NCBI GenBank assembly: GCA_030428615.1 | Contig: JAUIDN010000024.1 | Location: 1 to 36,955, forward strand | Direction: 5' to 3' | Length of the DNA: 36,955 nucleotides | Source of the DNA: Alphaproteobacteria bacterium | GTDB lineage: Bacteria > Pseudomonadota > Alphaproteobacteria > Sphingomonadales > Emcibacteraceae | Shown: in pieces, positions 16,988 through 25,548 of the stretch | Position numbering within the stretch: the stretch's first letter is position 1 | Layout: each line of letters starts with the position of its first letter | Notes under the pieces: generated by a model | What the model was told of the DNA's origin: nothing | The model's input: the letters and a program-made list of their open reading frames with translations, nothing else | Databases searched by the model: none | Made by a program: the position numbers and the translations under genes

Positions 16988-17283
16988 CCCCTTTTTCTAT
17001 ATATAAAAACACATCCATAAATAGCCGCCCGGACAATATATCCCATAAGACCAAGAAATCCCCAGAGTAATAATTTCCTGTATGTCAGATATTCACCCGT
17101 AACCATTGCATTTTCAGGAAGCGCAAAATAATTTTCTCTTAAGACCAGACACATGATCGCAATCATCGCTGGCAGCACAGCCTTTAGTACGTCCGCGTTA
17201 GAAATTTGGTTGCTATCGATATGAGTATAACTGCGCACAATAACCGTAAGAGTAAAAAATATCGCAATCATAATTAAAAACAT
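16984..17283 (-). CDS. Small hypothetical membrane protein
   Basis: 99 aa with about three hydrophobic helices (near residues 1-17, 33-48 and 70-94), ending in a basic RKRG tail. No domain is recognised. It is convergent with ccoS and shares a CTAA quartet at the stop codons. The start ATG at 17283 has GGAAC as a poor ribosome site; an in-frame ATG four codons later is an alternative. The membrane-like composition along the whole frame favours a true gene over a chance frame. Confidence 0.6.
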   Translation of the reverse strand: MFLIMIAIFFTLTVIVRSYTHIDSNQISNADVLKAVLPAMIAIMCLVLRENYFALPENAMVTGEYLTYRKLLLWGFLGLMGYIVRAAIYGCVFIYRKRG

Positions 17284-17414
17284 AAATAGTTCCGGCTTCT
17301 ATTTTAAATTCGCAACAGACTATACTAAAGATCGCGTATCCTCCACATTCAAATTGATCTTTGAGCGAATTTGTCTAATAATTGCCCTTACCGCAATCTG
17401 GAGAAACAATATTT

Positions 17415-18230
17415 ATGTCTCAAGTTAAAATTGGCGTTATCGGTTGCCTTGGCCGGATGGGAAAAGCATTGGCGGCAACCGCTCTGGATCATAATAAAAC
17501 GTGTCTTGTTGGTGGAACAGAAACGACCGACAATCCGAATATTGGTGCGCTGATAAAACATCCGAGAACAGGCGAAAAAACAGATGTAACAATAACATCG
17601 GATGCTGAAGCTTTAATAAAGGCTGCAGATGTAGTGATGGATTTTACCTGCCCCACAGCAACCATCATGCACGCTTCTATTGCCGCAAAGCATAAGACAG
17701 CAATTATAATCGGTACGACGGGACTTTCCGATAGTGACGAAGAAAAAATTTCCACTGCCGCAAAAAAAACTGCGGTTGTCTATGCCTCAAACTTTTCCAC
17801 AGGCGTTAATTTGCTATTTTACCTTACCCGAAAGGCCGCCAGAATATTGGATGATGATTATGATATTGAAATCGTTGAAATGCATCATCGTGATAAGGTT
17901 GATGCTCCGTCCGGGACGGCCATCAGCCTTGGAAAAGAAGCCGCCAAGGGGCGCGGCAAAAAACTTGAGGACATCACTGAAAAAACTCGCGATGGGATAA
18001 CCAGTGCGCGACAAAAAGGGACAATCGGATTTGCGTCGCTTCGCGGGGGTAATGTCGCAGGAGAGCACACGGTCAGTTTCAATGCCGATGACGAACGTAT
18101 TGAGCTTTCACACAAAGCGGAAAATCGTGAAGTTTTTGCCCGGGGGGCCATCAAAGCGGCCATTTGGGTTCACAATCGGCCAACAGGCCTTTATAATATG
18201 GCTGATGTCCTTGAGCTTGGGACAGAATAG
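17415..18230 (+). CDS. dapB: 4-hydroxy-tetrahydrodipicolinate reductase
   Basis: 271 aa from the ATG at 17415, chosen because GGAG lies 11 bases upstream and the protein then begins directly with the nucleotide-binding strand MSQVKIGVIG; an in-frame ATG at 17382 would add eleven unrelated residues. The enzyme reduces HTPA with NAD(P)H in lysine and diaminopimelate biosynthesis. Motifs: GCLGRMG (10-16), TTG at 101-103, ASNFSTGVNLL (124-134), and the catalytic EMHHRDKVDAPSGTA with H157, H158, K161 and the DAPSGT loop. The neighbours are not lysine genes. Confidence 0.97.
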   Translation: MSQVKIGVIGCLGRMGKALAATALDHNKTCLVGGTETTDNPNIGALIKHPRTGEKTDVTITSDAEALIKAADVVMDFTCPTATIMHASIAAKHKTAIIIGTTGLSDSDEEKISTAAKKTAVVYASNFSTGVNLLFYLTRKAARILDDDYDIEIVEMHHRDKVDAPSGTAISLGKEAAKGRGKKLEDITEKTRDGITSARQKGTIGFASLRGGNVAGEHTVSFNADDERIELSHKAENREVFARGAIKAAIWVHNRPTGLYNMADVLELGTE

Positions 18231-18237
18231 ACTGGCC

Positions 18238-19299
18238 ATGCTGTATAATTACGCACAAAGAATTTTTGCCTACACAGCCTATAGAGGACAGAAATTTTTT
18301 AGAAAAACCCCGGCGCCTCTCATAAATTTTGCCTCCGAAACTATTATGCATGAGCCTGCACAGGAGGGATACTACCCTCCTCCTGTTACCCTTGAGGGAC
18401 AAATTGGCCGCGTAACCGGAAATTGGTGGGTGCCCTTGGATGAAGTTATAAAAAATACAATTCAGACACATCAATCACATAGTGCCACAATCCTACATAA
18501 ACTGAATAATATTACGATTGATAATGGCTTTCTATACAAAGGCACAAAAGCCGAATATCTTAGCTCACTTGGCATTCCTGATCCTCTCCAGCCTGTTAAG
18601 AAAGAAGAAGGCCTATTATGCAGCACATCAAGTGGTGCCGTCTATTTTGGCGATTGGATGATTGCAGATAACCTACTTGAGGAAATTTCGAAAGAACTTG
18701 GTATAAACCCAATTAAAGTAATGCCTCATACAAAGTACTCCCACTTACCGGATATTAATAAAATAATGCACCTCTCCACCAATTATATAAATAAACCAAC
18801 ATATTTTGATAATTTATATGTACCAGATGATTCAGGATACAACACTAATAAGGTGAATAGACTTAAAAATCTTCGAACACTTTTTACTCAGTCATCCTAT
18901 ATCAACAGCGAGAACAAAAAAAATATATATCTTTTACGGAACGTAAAAAATGATGCCCGAGGATTAAGCAACGAACAAGAGCTGACTGACTATCTGGAGA
19001 CATGTGGGTTTAAGATAATAAACCCTTCTCAAATGAGTGTTGATGAGATCGCTGCTGAAGTAATAGATAGCGACCTCATCATTGGTGTAGAAGGCAGTCA
19101 ACTGGGTTATGGGTCACTCGGGTTAAAAGAGGGCGGTTTAATGATAGCACTTCAGCCGCCCTACCATTTCCAATCAAGCTGGCGCCCAAGGTGCGAAGCG
19201 GTTGATGTCCATTGGGGTTTTCTGGTTGGCTTTCAGAATGAAAAAGGGTTTGAAATACCGCTGGATGACTTGAAAAGATTGCTGGAAAAGGTGTGCTAG
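18238..19299 (+). CDS. GT61-family (DUF563) glycosyltransferase
   Basis: 353 aa from the ATG at 18238, seven bases after the dapB stop; the frame stays open upstream inside dapB, but this ATG gives the sensible start. No ribosome site stands out, so coupling to dapB is likely. The C-terminal half has the GT61/DUF563 pattern: YLLRNVKNDARGLSNEQEL, ETCGFKIINPSQMS, then IIGVEGSQLGYGS, which replaces the usual HGAGL. Family members transfer sugars onto capsule, LPS or protein acceptors. The acceptor is unknown. Low-GC stretches relative to dapB (many AAT/ATA codons in the middle) suggest a different history. Confidence 0.8.
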   Translation: MLYNYAQRIFAYTAYRGQKFFRKTPAPLINFASETIMHEPAQEGYYPPPVTLEGQIGRVTGNWWVPLDEVIKNTIQTHQSHSATILHKLNNITIDNGFLYKGTKAEYLSSLGIPDPLQPVKKEEGLLCSTSSGAVYFGDWMIADNLLEEISKELGINPIKVMPHTKYSHLPDINKIMHLSTNYINKPTYFDNLYVPDDSGYNTNKVNRLKNLRTLFTQSSYINSENKKNIYLLRNVKNDARGLSNEQELTDYLETCGFKIINPSQMSVDEIAAEVIDSDLIIGVEGSQLGYGSLGLKEGGLMIALQPPYHFQSSWRPRCEAVDVHWGFLVGFQNEKGFEIPLDDLKRLLEKVC

Positions 19300-19340
19300 A
19301 CCGCTTTTATCATTGTCAAAAATATTAAAGATACACTTAT

Positions 19341-19841
19341 CTAAGCCGGGTGATAGCTTTTACTTTCGACAAGCGCCTGCTTCAGGGACATCAACAATTC
19401 AGCGCGTTTTTCCTGCGTAAGGAACATGCCAAAAAAAGTTCCTTTTCCGTGTGATCTCGCTTCGATCAATTTCTCGCCGACATTTGCCGGGACATTTGGC
19501 GGGCATGACATGTTGACACTTACCCAATAGGAATTAAAACTGACATCCTTGCGCCGTCCTTTGTGGTCGATTCTGGTGATCGTCAACGTTTCACCGGCAA
19601 GACGAATAATTTCCATCGATTTTCCATGTTCATATTGAATTCTGAATGCGACATAAATCAAAAGCACATCTAGGCCAAAAAAACCAGATACCGGCCATGC
19701 CCCCATCCTGTAAAATGCTATACCGATTGCCGCACTCAGTAAAACAATTGTGCCCATCAAAATTCTAAACCCCGTCTTCCCCAGCGATCTTTGCGGGAAA
19801 AGTACGGCTTCAAACCAGATTTTTTCGTCTCTCATATCCAT
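19341..19841 (-). CDS. DUF2244 family membrane protein
   Basis: 166 aa with two adjacent membrane helices (about residues 24-44 and 50-67) after a short N-terminus (WFEAVLFPQRSLGKTGF), then a soluble region with ITRIDHKGRRKDVSFNSYWV and VGEKLIEARSHGKGTFFGMFL typical of DUF2244. The family is widespread in alphaproteobacteria and of unknown function. It is divergent from nth across a 100-base gap. The start could be the ATG at 19841 or the second ATG two codons later; neither has a strong ribosome site. Confidence 0.85.
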   Translation of the reverse strand: MDMRDEKIWFEAVLFPQRSLGKTGFRILMGTIVLLSAAIGIAFYRMGAWPVSGFFGLDVLLIYVAFRIQYEHGKSMEIIRLAGETLTITRIDHKGRRKDVSFNSYWVSVNMSCPPNVPANVGEKLIEARSHGKGTFFGMFLTQEKRAELLMSLKQALVESKSYHPA

Positions 19842-19941
19842 GGTGTTACCCTAAACCGAAATAGAAATTTATTGAAGCGTATAATTATTACATCTTCACT
19901 TTTTTCCATACGTTCTTTACATTGACTAAAAAGGAAAATGA

Positions 19942-20583
19942 ATGAAAAAAGCAGACATCCACGAGTTTTTCAGAAGGCTTCAGGAAAGGGACCCTGAACC
20001 GAAAGGCGAACTGGATTATACAAACCCCTACACCCTTCTTGTTGCAGTTGCGCTATCCGCACAGGCAACCGATGTTGGCGTTAATAAAGCAACCAAAGCC
20101 CTTTTCAAAGTTGTCTCGACACCTCAGGAAATGATTGAGCTTGGAGAAGAGAAACTTAAGGAATACATTAAAACAATCGGGCTTTTTAATACCAAGGCAA
20201 AAAACATCATCAAAGCGGCTCAAATGCTGATAGATGATTTTGGCGGCGAAGTGCCGGAAAATCGCAACGACCTTGAAAAACTGCCGGGCGTCGGAAGAAA
20301 GACGGCCAATGTAGTTTTAAATATTGCATTTGGTCATCCTACAATTGCTGTCGATACGCATCTTTTTCGCGTTTCAAACCGTACTGGTTTGGCGCCAGGG
20401 AAAACACCGCTTGCGGTTGAACTGAAACTTGAAAAGAAAATCCCAAAAGAATTTGCAAGGCATGCTCATCATTGGCTCATTTTACATGGAAGGTATATTT
20501 GCAAGGCAAGAACCCCAAGCTGCCCTACCTGCCCTGTTGAGGATTTATGCGCGTATAAGCATAAAACTGTGCTTAAAGACTAA
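19942..20583 (+). CDS. nth: Endonuclease III (DNA glycosylase/AP lyase)
   Basis: 213 aa. It removes oxidised pyrimidines and cleaves AP sites in base excision repair. The helix-hairpin-helix LPGVGRKTA contains the catalytic Lys K120, and D138 in VDTH is the second catalytic residue, both at the E. coli numbering. A [4Fe-4S] cluster is bound by C187, C194, C197 and C203 (C-x6-C-x2-C-x5-C), again at the E. coli positions. AAGGA precedes the ATG. Its TAA interlocks with the stop of the convergent lipoprotein gene. Confidence 0.98.
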   Translation: MKKADIHEFFRRLQERDPEPKGELDYTNPYTLLVAVALSAQATDVGVNKATKALFKVVSTPQEMIELGEEKLKEYIKTIGLFNTKAKNIIKAAQMLIDDFGGEVPENRNDLEKLPGVGRKTANVVLNIAFGHPTIAVDTHLFRVSNRTGLAPGKTPLAVELKLEKKIPKEFARHAHHWLILHGRYICKARTPSCPTCPVEDLCAYKHKTVLKD

Positions 20584-20981
20584 TTCTGAAGAAAGGTGGA
20601 AATGCAAAAGTCGGCGCGTTGCCCTTCAAGACCCATAAGATTTTTTTCTTCACTGGTTTCCACATATTCAACCATCATATCACTGTTATCGTTTTCATAA
20701 AAATAAACATGGGCATTGCAAAACTGGTTGTCATACAGCCAGACCTCTGCTTGCTTCTCAATCCGCTTTAAAGAGGGCGCCCCAAGAATACTTTCCACAG
20801 TGGATTTTTGAAGTCCCATAATATTTGCCATTTGGAAACGCGGTTCCGCCGGTTTTGGTTTTGCTGCAATTTCCGGTACTGGCGCCGATTCCGGTGCAGG
20901 TGGTGGCGTCTCCGCCAGCTTTTCTTCCGGCCCACATGCGGTCAGTAAAAAAATACTTATGAGTATCACTCTTAATTTCAT
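20580..20981 (-). CDS. Putative lipoprotein
   Basis: 133 aa. The signal peptide ends in a lipobox (LLTAC, Cys at residue 16) and is followed by a Pro/Ala/Glu linker (about 20-48) and a small domain (about 50-130) with FQMANIMGLQKSTVESILGAPS. The latter resembles the beginning of SmpA/BamE-like domains, where a helix-G-x-P pattern is common. Membrane-anchored and periplasm-facing. It overlaps the EI24-family gene by four bases (ATGA), with AAGGAA in its end, so the two are coupled. Specific function unknown. Confidence 0.8.
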   Translation of the reverse strand: MKLRVILISIFLLTACGPEEKLAETPPPAPESAPVPEIAAKPKPAEPRFQMANIMGLQKSTVESILGAPSLKRIEKQAEVWLYDNQFCNAHVYFYENDNSDMMVEYVETSEEKNLMGLEGQRADFCISTFLQN

Positions 20982-21682
20982 GTTTCCTTAAACCTGCTCA
21001 AATGAAACAAATGACAAATCATTGCCGCACCAAGTATCGGCACCGTAAATTGCACTATCGGCACCATGAAAAGCAACGTCATTATCAATCCGGCAATCAA
21101 AATAACCCCACGGATTGATTTTCTATGAACTCCCGCCTCTTTTATGCCAAGGTGGCGAACAGCGACCATTTCATAATAACCCCATCCAAGTAAATAACCA
21201 TTTAACAAATAAAAAATTGCCAGCGGTATAATCGGAATCCAAAATAAAAGTACGTAAAGCGGCAGTACCACAATATTAAGAACGATAACAAACAACAAAA
21301 GCCGAAGCGCCAGAAAGGCCAAATGTGCAACTCCTAGCCTTTTACCCGCTTTATTATGCGGATAATATTTATCTTCGACGCAATCAACCACATCATCCAA
21401 AAAAATAGAGATAAAAATCGTGGAAATGGGTGCAAAAAACAGAAATATAAAAAAAACAAAAGCCGTGTTAAATATAAATCCCAATGAATCATTTACAAAA
21501 TCCTGCCACCACTGCCAGTCAGAACTGTAAAGCGGGACTTCTTTCAGAAGTTCGTTTGATATCAGATACGCCACCACAATAGCGGCAACTGTTGTTAATA
21601 TTCCAAGAAAAAACACTTTAAGAAAAGCGCGATCAAAAATTTGCTGACCTGTGCGTTCAATCGCCGTGATGAGTTTACTCAC
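20978..21682 (-). CDS. EI24/CysZ-like membrane protein
   Basis: 234 aa from a GTG at 21682, nine bases after AGGA; a TTG at 21691 directly abuts that site and is less likely. About five membrane helices (near residues 25-45, 70-92, 125-155, 185-215). The pattern FNTAFVFFIFLFFAPISTIFISIFLDDVVDCVE and the NGYLLGWGYYEMVAVRHLG segment fit the EI24 domain family (PF07264), which includes the sulfate transporter CysZ. Sulfate transport is not shown here. Coupled to the downstream lipoprotein gene. Confidence 0.82.
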   Translation of the reverse strand: MSKLITAIERTGQQIFDRAFLKVFFLGILTTVAAIVVAYLISNELLKEVPLYSSDWQWWQDFVNDSLGFIFNTAFVFFIFLFFAPISTIFISIFLDDVVDCVEDKYYPHNKAGKRLGVAHLAFLALRLLLFVIVLNIVVLPLYVLLFWIPIIPLAIFYLLNGYLLGWGYYEMVAVRHLGIKEAGVHRKSIRGVILIAGLIMTLLFMVPIVQFTVPILGAAMICHLFHLSRFKET

Positions 21683-21826
21683 GTCTGTCAATCCTAACTA
21701 ATTTCTCTACGCCCATGTTCAAAATATATGGTCATTCAAATAAAAAAGGCAAGTATTAATCAAAAGTTTACTTGGTCTACGTTATTCATTATCAATAGAT
21801 TTCTACTGGTAGAATTAAGGTAAATT

Positions 21827-22813
21827 ATGACAAATAGATTTGATGTGCTCGGTATTGGAAACGCCATTGTTGATGTTCTAACCAACGTGAATGATGACTT
21901 TTTACGCGATGAGGGCCTTACCAAAGGAAGTATGACTTTGGTAAGCGAAGAAGAAGCAGCTAGCCTTTACGCCAAATTGGGGCAATGCATTGAATGCTCC
22001 GGTGGCTCCGCTGGCAATACGGTAGCAGGGCTTGCTTCAATGGGCGCTAGGGCATCTTATATCGGAAAGATCCGTGATGATCAGCTTGGAAGCGTTTTTC
22101 GGCATGATATAAGTGCGCAGGGAGCGACTTTTTCAACGTCATCTGCGCTGGAAGGGCCGGCTACTGCGCACTGTCTGGTGCTTGTAACGCCGGATGCGGA
22201 AAGAACAATGTGCACATACCTTGGTGCATGCGTCAATCTGACTGAAGACGATATTGATCCGGACACCGTTCGGGCATCGGGCATTTCTTATCTTGAAGGC
22301 TACTTATGGGACCCTGAGCCCGCTAAAAACGCATTTAGAAAAGCCATTAAAATTACACATGACGCCGGTAATAAAACCTCATTAAGTCTTTCAGACGCTT
22401 TCTGCGTTGGCAGGCACCATAAAGAATTTTTAAATCTGGTAAAAAATGATATCGATATCTTATTTGCAAACGAAGAAGAAATAAAAATGCTCTACGGAAC
22501 CGATGACGTCAGTGAAGCTGCCAAACAAGCGCAGGAGGATTGCGAAATAGCTGCGATCACATTGGGGGCAAAAGGGTGTATCGTCACAAGCAAAGATGAA
22601 ATCGGCTACGTACAAAGTCGCAATGTTAACAAACTGATCGACACAACAGGTGCGGGAGATTTATTTGCAGCCGGTTTTCTATACGGGCTGACGAAAGACA
22701 AAAGTGTCGGTGAATGCGGCGCAATTGGAAATCTGTTGGCCGGTGAAGTCATTACCCATATGGGCGCCAGACCGGATATCGACCTTAAAAAGTTCGTCGA
22801 ACAAAACGTTTAA
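21827..22813 (+). CDS. PfkB-family carbohydrate/nucleoside kinase (adenosine kinase-like)
   Basis: 328 aa. A ribokinase-fold enzyme: GGSAGNTVAGLASMG (59-73) binds the sugar substrate, and TTGAGDLFAAGF (273-284) contains the catalytic base D278 and the anion hole. Alphaproteobacterial relatives are usually annotated as adenosine kinase (ATP-dependent phosphorylation of adenosine to AMP), but substrate cannot be fixed from sequence alone. AAGG lies six bases before the ATG. It is convergent with the HIT gene, their stop codons interlocking in TTAA. Confidence 0.93.
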   Translation: MTNRFDVLGIGNAIVDVLTNVNDDFLRDEGLTKGSMTLVSEEEAASLYAKLGQCIECSGGSAGNTVAGLASMGARASYIGKIRDDQLGSVFRHDISAQGATFSTSSALEGPATAHCLVLVTPDAERTMCTYLGACVNLTEDDIDPDTVRASGISYLEGYLWDPEPAKNAFRKAIKITHDAGNKTSLSLSDAFCVGRHHKEFLNLVKNDIDILFANEEEIKMLYGTDDVSEAAKQAQEDCEIAAITLGAKGCIVTSKDEIGYVQSRNVNKLIDTTGAGDLFAAGFLYGLTKDKSVGECGAIGNLLAGEVITHMGARPDIDLKKFVEQNV

Positions 22814-23169
22814 CGACAGAGCATAGGTCCAAGCCTTTTTCCGCTCAGGATATGAAAATGGAGATGCGGCACTTCCTGATGCGCATTAGATCCTGTATTG
22901 ACAATAAGCCTGTAACCATCTTCTTCAAGCCCTAATTGCCGAGCTGTTTCACCGACCGCACGAAAAAAACCGGACAACATTTCCTCCGGTGCACTAAGCG
23001 TAAAATCAGCCATACTTACATATTCACCTTTTGGAATAACAAGAGCGTGAACGGGAGCCTGTGCGTTTATATCGTTGAAAGAAAGCGCATATTCATCTTC
23101 ATATATTTTTTCACACGGAATATCGCCCCTCAATATCATCGCAAAAATATTATTTTGATCATAAGCCAT
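22810..23169 (-). CDS. HIT-family nucleotide hydrolase (HinT-like)
   Basis: 119 aa from the ATG at 23169, selected because AGGGGAG precedes it at good spacing and HinT proteins begin at this point; the frame is open 23 codons further upstream inside hisE. The histidine triad PHLHFH (H102, H104, H106) is intact, and NTGSNAHQEVPH is typical of HinT. These enzymes hydrolyse AMP-linked substrates such as aminoacyl-adenylates. It overlaps the end of hisE by 11 bases, a common alphaproteobacterial arrangement. Confidence 0.93.
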   Translation of the reverse strand: MAYDQNNIFAMILRGDIPCEKIYEDEYALSFNDINAQAPVHALVIPKGEYVSMADFTLSAPEEMLSGFFRAVGETARQLGLEEDGYRLIVNTGSNAHQEVPHLHFHILSGKRLGPMLCR

Positions 23170-23500
23170 CCGCAAACTCCCCTCTTGCCTTTTTCTCCTC
23201 AATACCTGACACACCTTCGCGGCGAAGCAGTTCATCATATATTTCGCCTTGCTTGATGCCCATATCTGACCAGAGAACCATCATATGAAATAAAAGATCC
23301 GCTGATTCAGACACCACTTCCGCTTTATCGTTATGCGCGGCGGCAATACAGAGTTCTATCGCTTCCTCGCCGACTTTTTGCGTAATTTTTTTTCGCCCTT
23401 TTGCAAATAGTGACGCAACATAACTTTTTTCAATCTCACCGGTTTTGCGACTTTCAATTACTTGCTCAAGTTTTTTCAGAATATCCTGTTTTTCAGACAT
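23159..23500 (-). CDS. hisE: Phosphoribosyl-ATP pyrophosphatase
   Basis: 113 aa. It hydrolyses phosphoribosyl-ATP to phosphoribosyl-AMP, the second step of histidine synthesis. The MazG-like helical fold shows in KKITQKVGEEAIELCIAAAH, with the acidic metal-binding residues of EEAIE, and SESADLLFHMMVLW. It sits directly after hisF (one base apart) and overlaps the HIT gene. A separate hisE, not fused to hisI, is usual in this class. hisI is not in the window. Confidence 0.96.
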   Translation of the reverse strand: MSEKQDILKKLEQVIESRKTGEIEKSYVASLFAKGRKKITQKVGEEAIELCIAAAHNDKAEVVSESADLLFHMMVLWSDMGIKQGEIYDELLRREGVSGIEEKKARGEFADGL

Positions 23501-23501
23501 C

Positions 23502-24260
23502 TTATATCCTCACTTCAATTCCGGCTTCTGCCATATATTGTTTACATTCTTTGATGCTAAATTCCCCAAAGTGGAAAATGGACGCGGCGAGAACCGCCGT
23601 CGCATGGCCATCCCTTATTCCCTCAACCATATGTTCAAGTGTTCCGACACCACCGGACGCAATCACCGGAATGGAAACACTGTCGGCAATAGCGCGCGTC
23701 AGGTCAATATTAAATCCGCTTTTTGTACCGTCGCGATCCATCGACGTTAAAAGAATTTCACCCGCCCCGTAGGAAGCAACGAGTTTCGCGTATTCCACCG
23801 CATCAATCCCGGTCGGCGTGCGCCCGCCATGTGTAAATACTTCATATTTGTCGGGGCCAACGGATTTTGCGTCAATGGCTACAACAATGCATTGAGAACC
23901 AAACTTCTCCGCAAGCTCCCGAACCAGTTCCGGTCTTTTTACCGCCGCTGTCATAATGGACACCTTGTCCGCACCTGCCAGCAAAAGCTTCCTGACGTCT
24001 TCTTCACCTCTGACACCGCCACCAACAGTAAGCGGCATAAAACATTGCTCTGCCGTTTTCCGGACCACGTCAAGGATAATGGATCTATTATCGCTTGAAG
24101 CCGTAATATCCAGGAAGCAAAGCTCATCCGCACCAGCCGCGTCGTAAATTTTTGCCTGTTCAACAGGGTCCCCGGCATCACGAAGTCCAACGAAATTAAC
24201 CCCCTTTACTACGCGGCCATCTTTGACATCAAGACACGGTATTACCCGGGATTTAAGCAT
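23502..24260 (-). CDS. hisF: Imidazole glycerol phosphate synthase cyclase subunit
   Basis: 252 aa from the ATG at 24260, which follows AAGGGAG and gives the canonical start [12 protein letters not shown]; the frame extends 18 codons upstream into hisA. A (beta-alpha)8 barrel with both catalytic Asp residues: D11 in [12 protein letters not shown] and D130 in VVAIDAK. It converts PRFAR, using ammonia from HisH, to IGP and AICAR. It overlaps hisA by eight bases. Confidence 0.98.
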   Translation of the reverse strand: MLKSRVIPCLDVKDGRVVKGVNFVGLRDAGDPVEQAKIYDAAGADELCFLDITASSDNRSIILDVVRKTAEQCFMPLTVGGGVRGEEDVRKLLLAGADKVSIMTAAVKRPELVRELAEKFGSQCIVVAIDAKSVGPDKYEVFTHGGRTPTGIDAVEYAKLVASYGAGEILLTSMDRDGTKSGFNIDLTRAIADSVSIPVIASGGVGTLEHMVEGIRDGHATAVLAASIFHFGEFSIKECKQYMAEAGIEVRI

Positions 24261-24999
24261 TAACCGCTCCCTTAAGGTACGATAAAGCCTCATGAATATC
24301 GAGACTTCCATCATAAAGGGCCCGCCCGGAGATCGCGCCTTCTATGGTTCCTTGCGCAACATCCGCTGCCGTTTTAAGTTTCTTTATATCGTCAAGTGAC
24401 GCAACACCGCCAGACGCAATAACAGGAATGGATAAGGCATTCGCGAGATCAATCGTGCTCTGCACATTCAGTCCCTCCATAGTGCCATCCCTGTCAATAT
24501 CAGTATAAATGATACTTGTAACACCCACGTCTTCAAACTTTTTACCAAGCTCTACCGCAGATATATCCGACGTCTCCGCCCATCCCTCTACAGCGACCAT
24601 TCCGTTTCTCGCGTCAATGCCTACGGCTACCTGACCGGGGAAAGCCTTCGCGGCTTCGATTACAACTTTAGGATCGCGTAACGCAATTGTCCCAAGGATG
24701 ACCCTGCTGATCCCTTTTTCAATCCATGTGGCAATGGTCGTAAGGTTGCGTATACCACCACCTAGCTGCACCGGAATATTGACATTCTCCAGGATATTAT
24801 CCACCGCTTCACCATTTACCGGACGTCCTTCAAAAGCGCCGTTCAGATCGACAAGATGCAGCCATTCACACCCGGCATTTTCAAACTGCTGTGCCTGATT
24901 GCCGGGATTGTCGTTAAAAACTGTCGCCTGGTTCATCTCGCCCTTATAGAGGCGCACGCAATTTCCATCTTTCAAATCAATGGCGGGAAATAAAATCAT
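24253..24999 (-). CDS. hisA: ProFAR isomerase
   Basis: 248 aa, a (beta-alpha)8 barrel with the [16 protein letters not shown] start (D8 catalytic base) and [13 protein letters not shown] containing the second catalytic Asp. It isomerises ProFAR to PRFAR. Related to HisF but shows the HisA-specific PAIDL opening. It starts two bases after the GNAT gene with no strong ribosome site, indicating translational coupling. Confidence 0.98.
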   Translation of the reverse strand: MILFPAIDLKDGNCVRLYKGEMNQATVFNDNPGNQAQQFENAGCEWLHLVDLNGAFEGRPVNGEAVDNILENVNIPVQLGGGIRNLTTIATWIEKGISRVILGTIALRDPKVVIEAAKAFPGQVAVGIDARNGMVAVEGWAETSDISAVELGKKFEDVGVTSIIYTDIDRDGTMEGLNVQSTIDLANALSIPVIASGGVASLDDIKKLKTAADVAQGTIEGAISGRALYDGSLDIHEALSYLKGAVNA

Positions 25000-25001
25000 T
25001 T

Positions 25002-25547
25002 TTAGTCCAAATTTTTTGAATAATAATACCCTGGCACAAATACGTCATTAATCCTTGCATAACGTTCTTTAATGCCCCAACGGTCCATACCGATCCATTC
25101 ACAAATAGCAATTGCCGCCTGTTGATCCGATGCCATATGACATTCCAAAGTGCGGCAGCCTTTTTCACGCGCGACATCTTCAGCCTTTTGCAGCATTGCT
25201 TTGGCCAGATTATGGCCCCGCGCCCACGGCGCCAGAAAAAAAGTTTCTATGCTGCCACGAAAGGCACCTGCTTCGTTATTTTTCGGCGGTTGCACCAATT
25301 GACAACAACCCGCTATCTGTCCGTCCATACGCGCGATTATCAATGTTCGTTCGGGGATAATAAAAACTCCCTTCCAAAAACTTTCCAGCGTTTTTTCCGG
25401 TGGCGGTGTCAACCAGTTAAATCCTTCATGCGCAAGAATAGCCACGCGCGTGGTTTCACACAGTTCAAGAATATCAACATTGTCAAGCGACTTCACCTCA
25501 TCGACACTGAGCCGGGGGCCGGCGGTATCTATTTGTTCGTTGCTCAT
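25002..25547 (-). CDS. GNAT-family N-acetyltransferase embedded in the his operon
   Basis: 181 aa. The GNAT fold shows in the acetyl-CoA-binding segment [28 protein letters not shown] (about residues 108-135) and the preceding strand [11 protein letters not shown]. It transfers an acetyl group from acetyl-CoA to an unknown acceptor. It lies between hisH (one base away) and hisA (two bases away), a position seen in other alphaproteobacteria, suggesting co-regulation with histidine synthesis or a role on a pathway intermediate; this is not established. Confidence 0.9.
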   Translation of the reverse strand: MSNEQIDTAGPRLSVDEVKSLDNVDILELCETTRVAILAHEGFNWLTPPPEKTLESFWKGVFIIPERTLIIARMDGQIAGCCQLVQPPKNNEAGAFRGSIETFFLAPWARGHNLAKAMLQKAEDVAREKGCRTLECHMASDQQAAIAICEWIGMDRWGIKERYARINDVFVPGYYYSKNLD

Positions 25548-25548
25548 A

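Noticed and set aside
17290-17380. Inverted AAATTCGC / GCGAATTT pair upstream of dapB
   Set aside because: Arms are 8 bp and about 60 bases apart in AT-rich DNA; no support as an operator or terminator.
18004-18237. Longer N-terminus for the GT61 glycosyltransferase reaching into dapB
   Set aside because: This part overlaps the conserved dapB end in another frame; the ATG at 18238 directly after the dapB stop gives a natural start.
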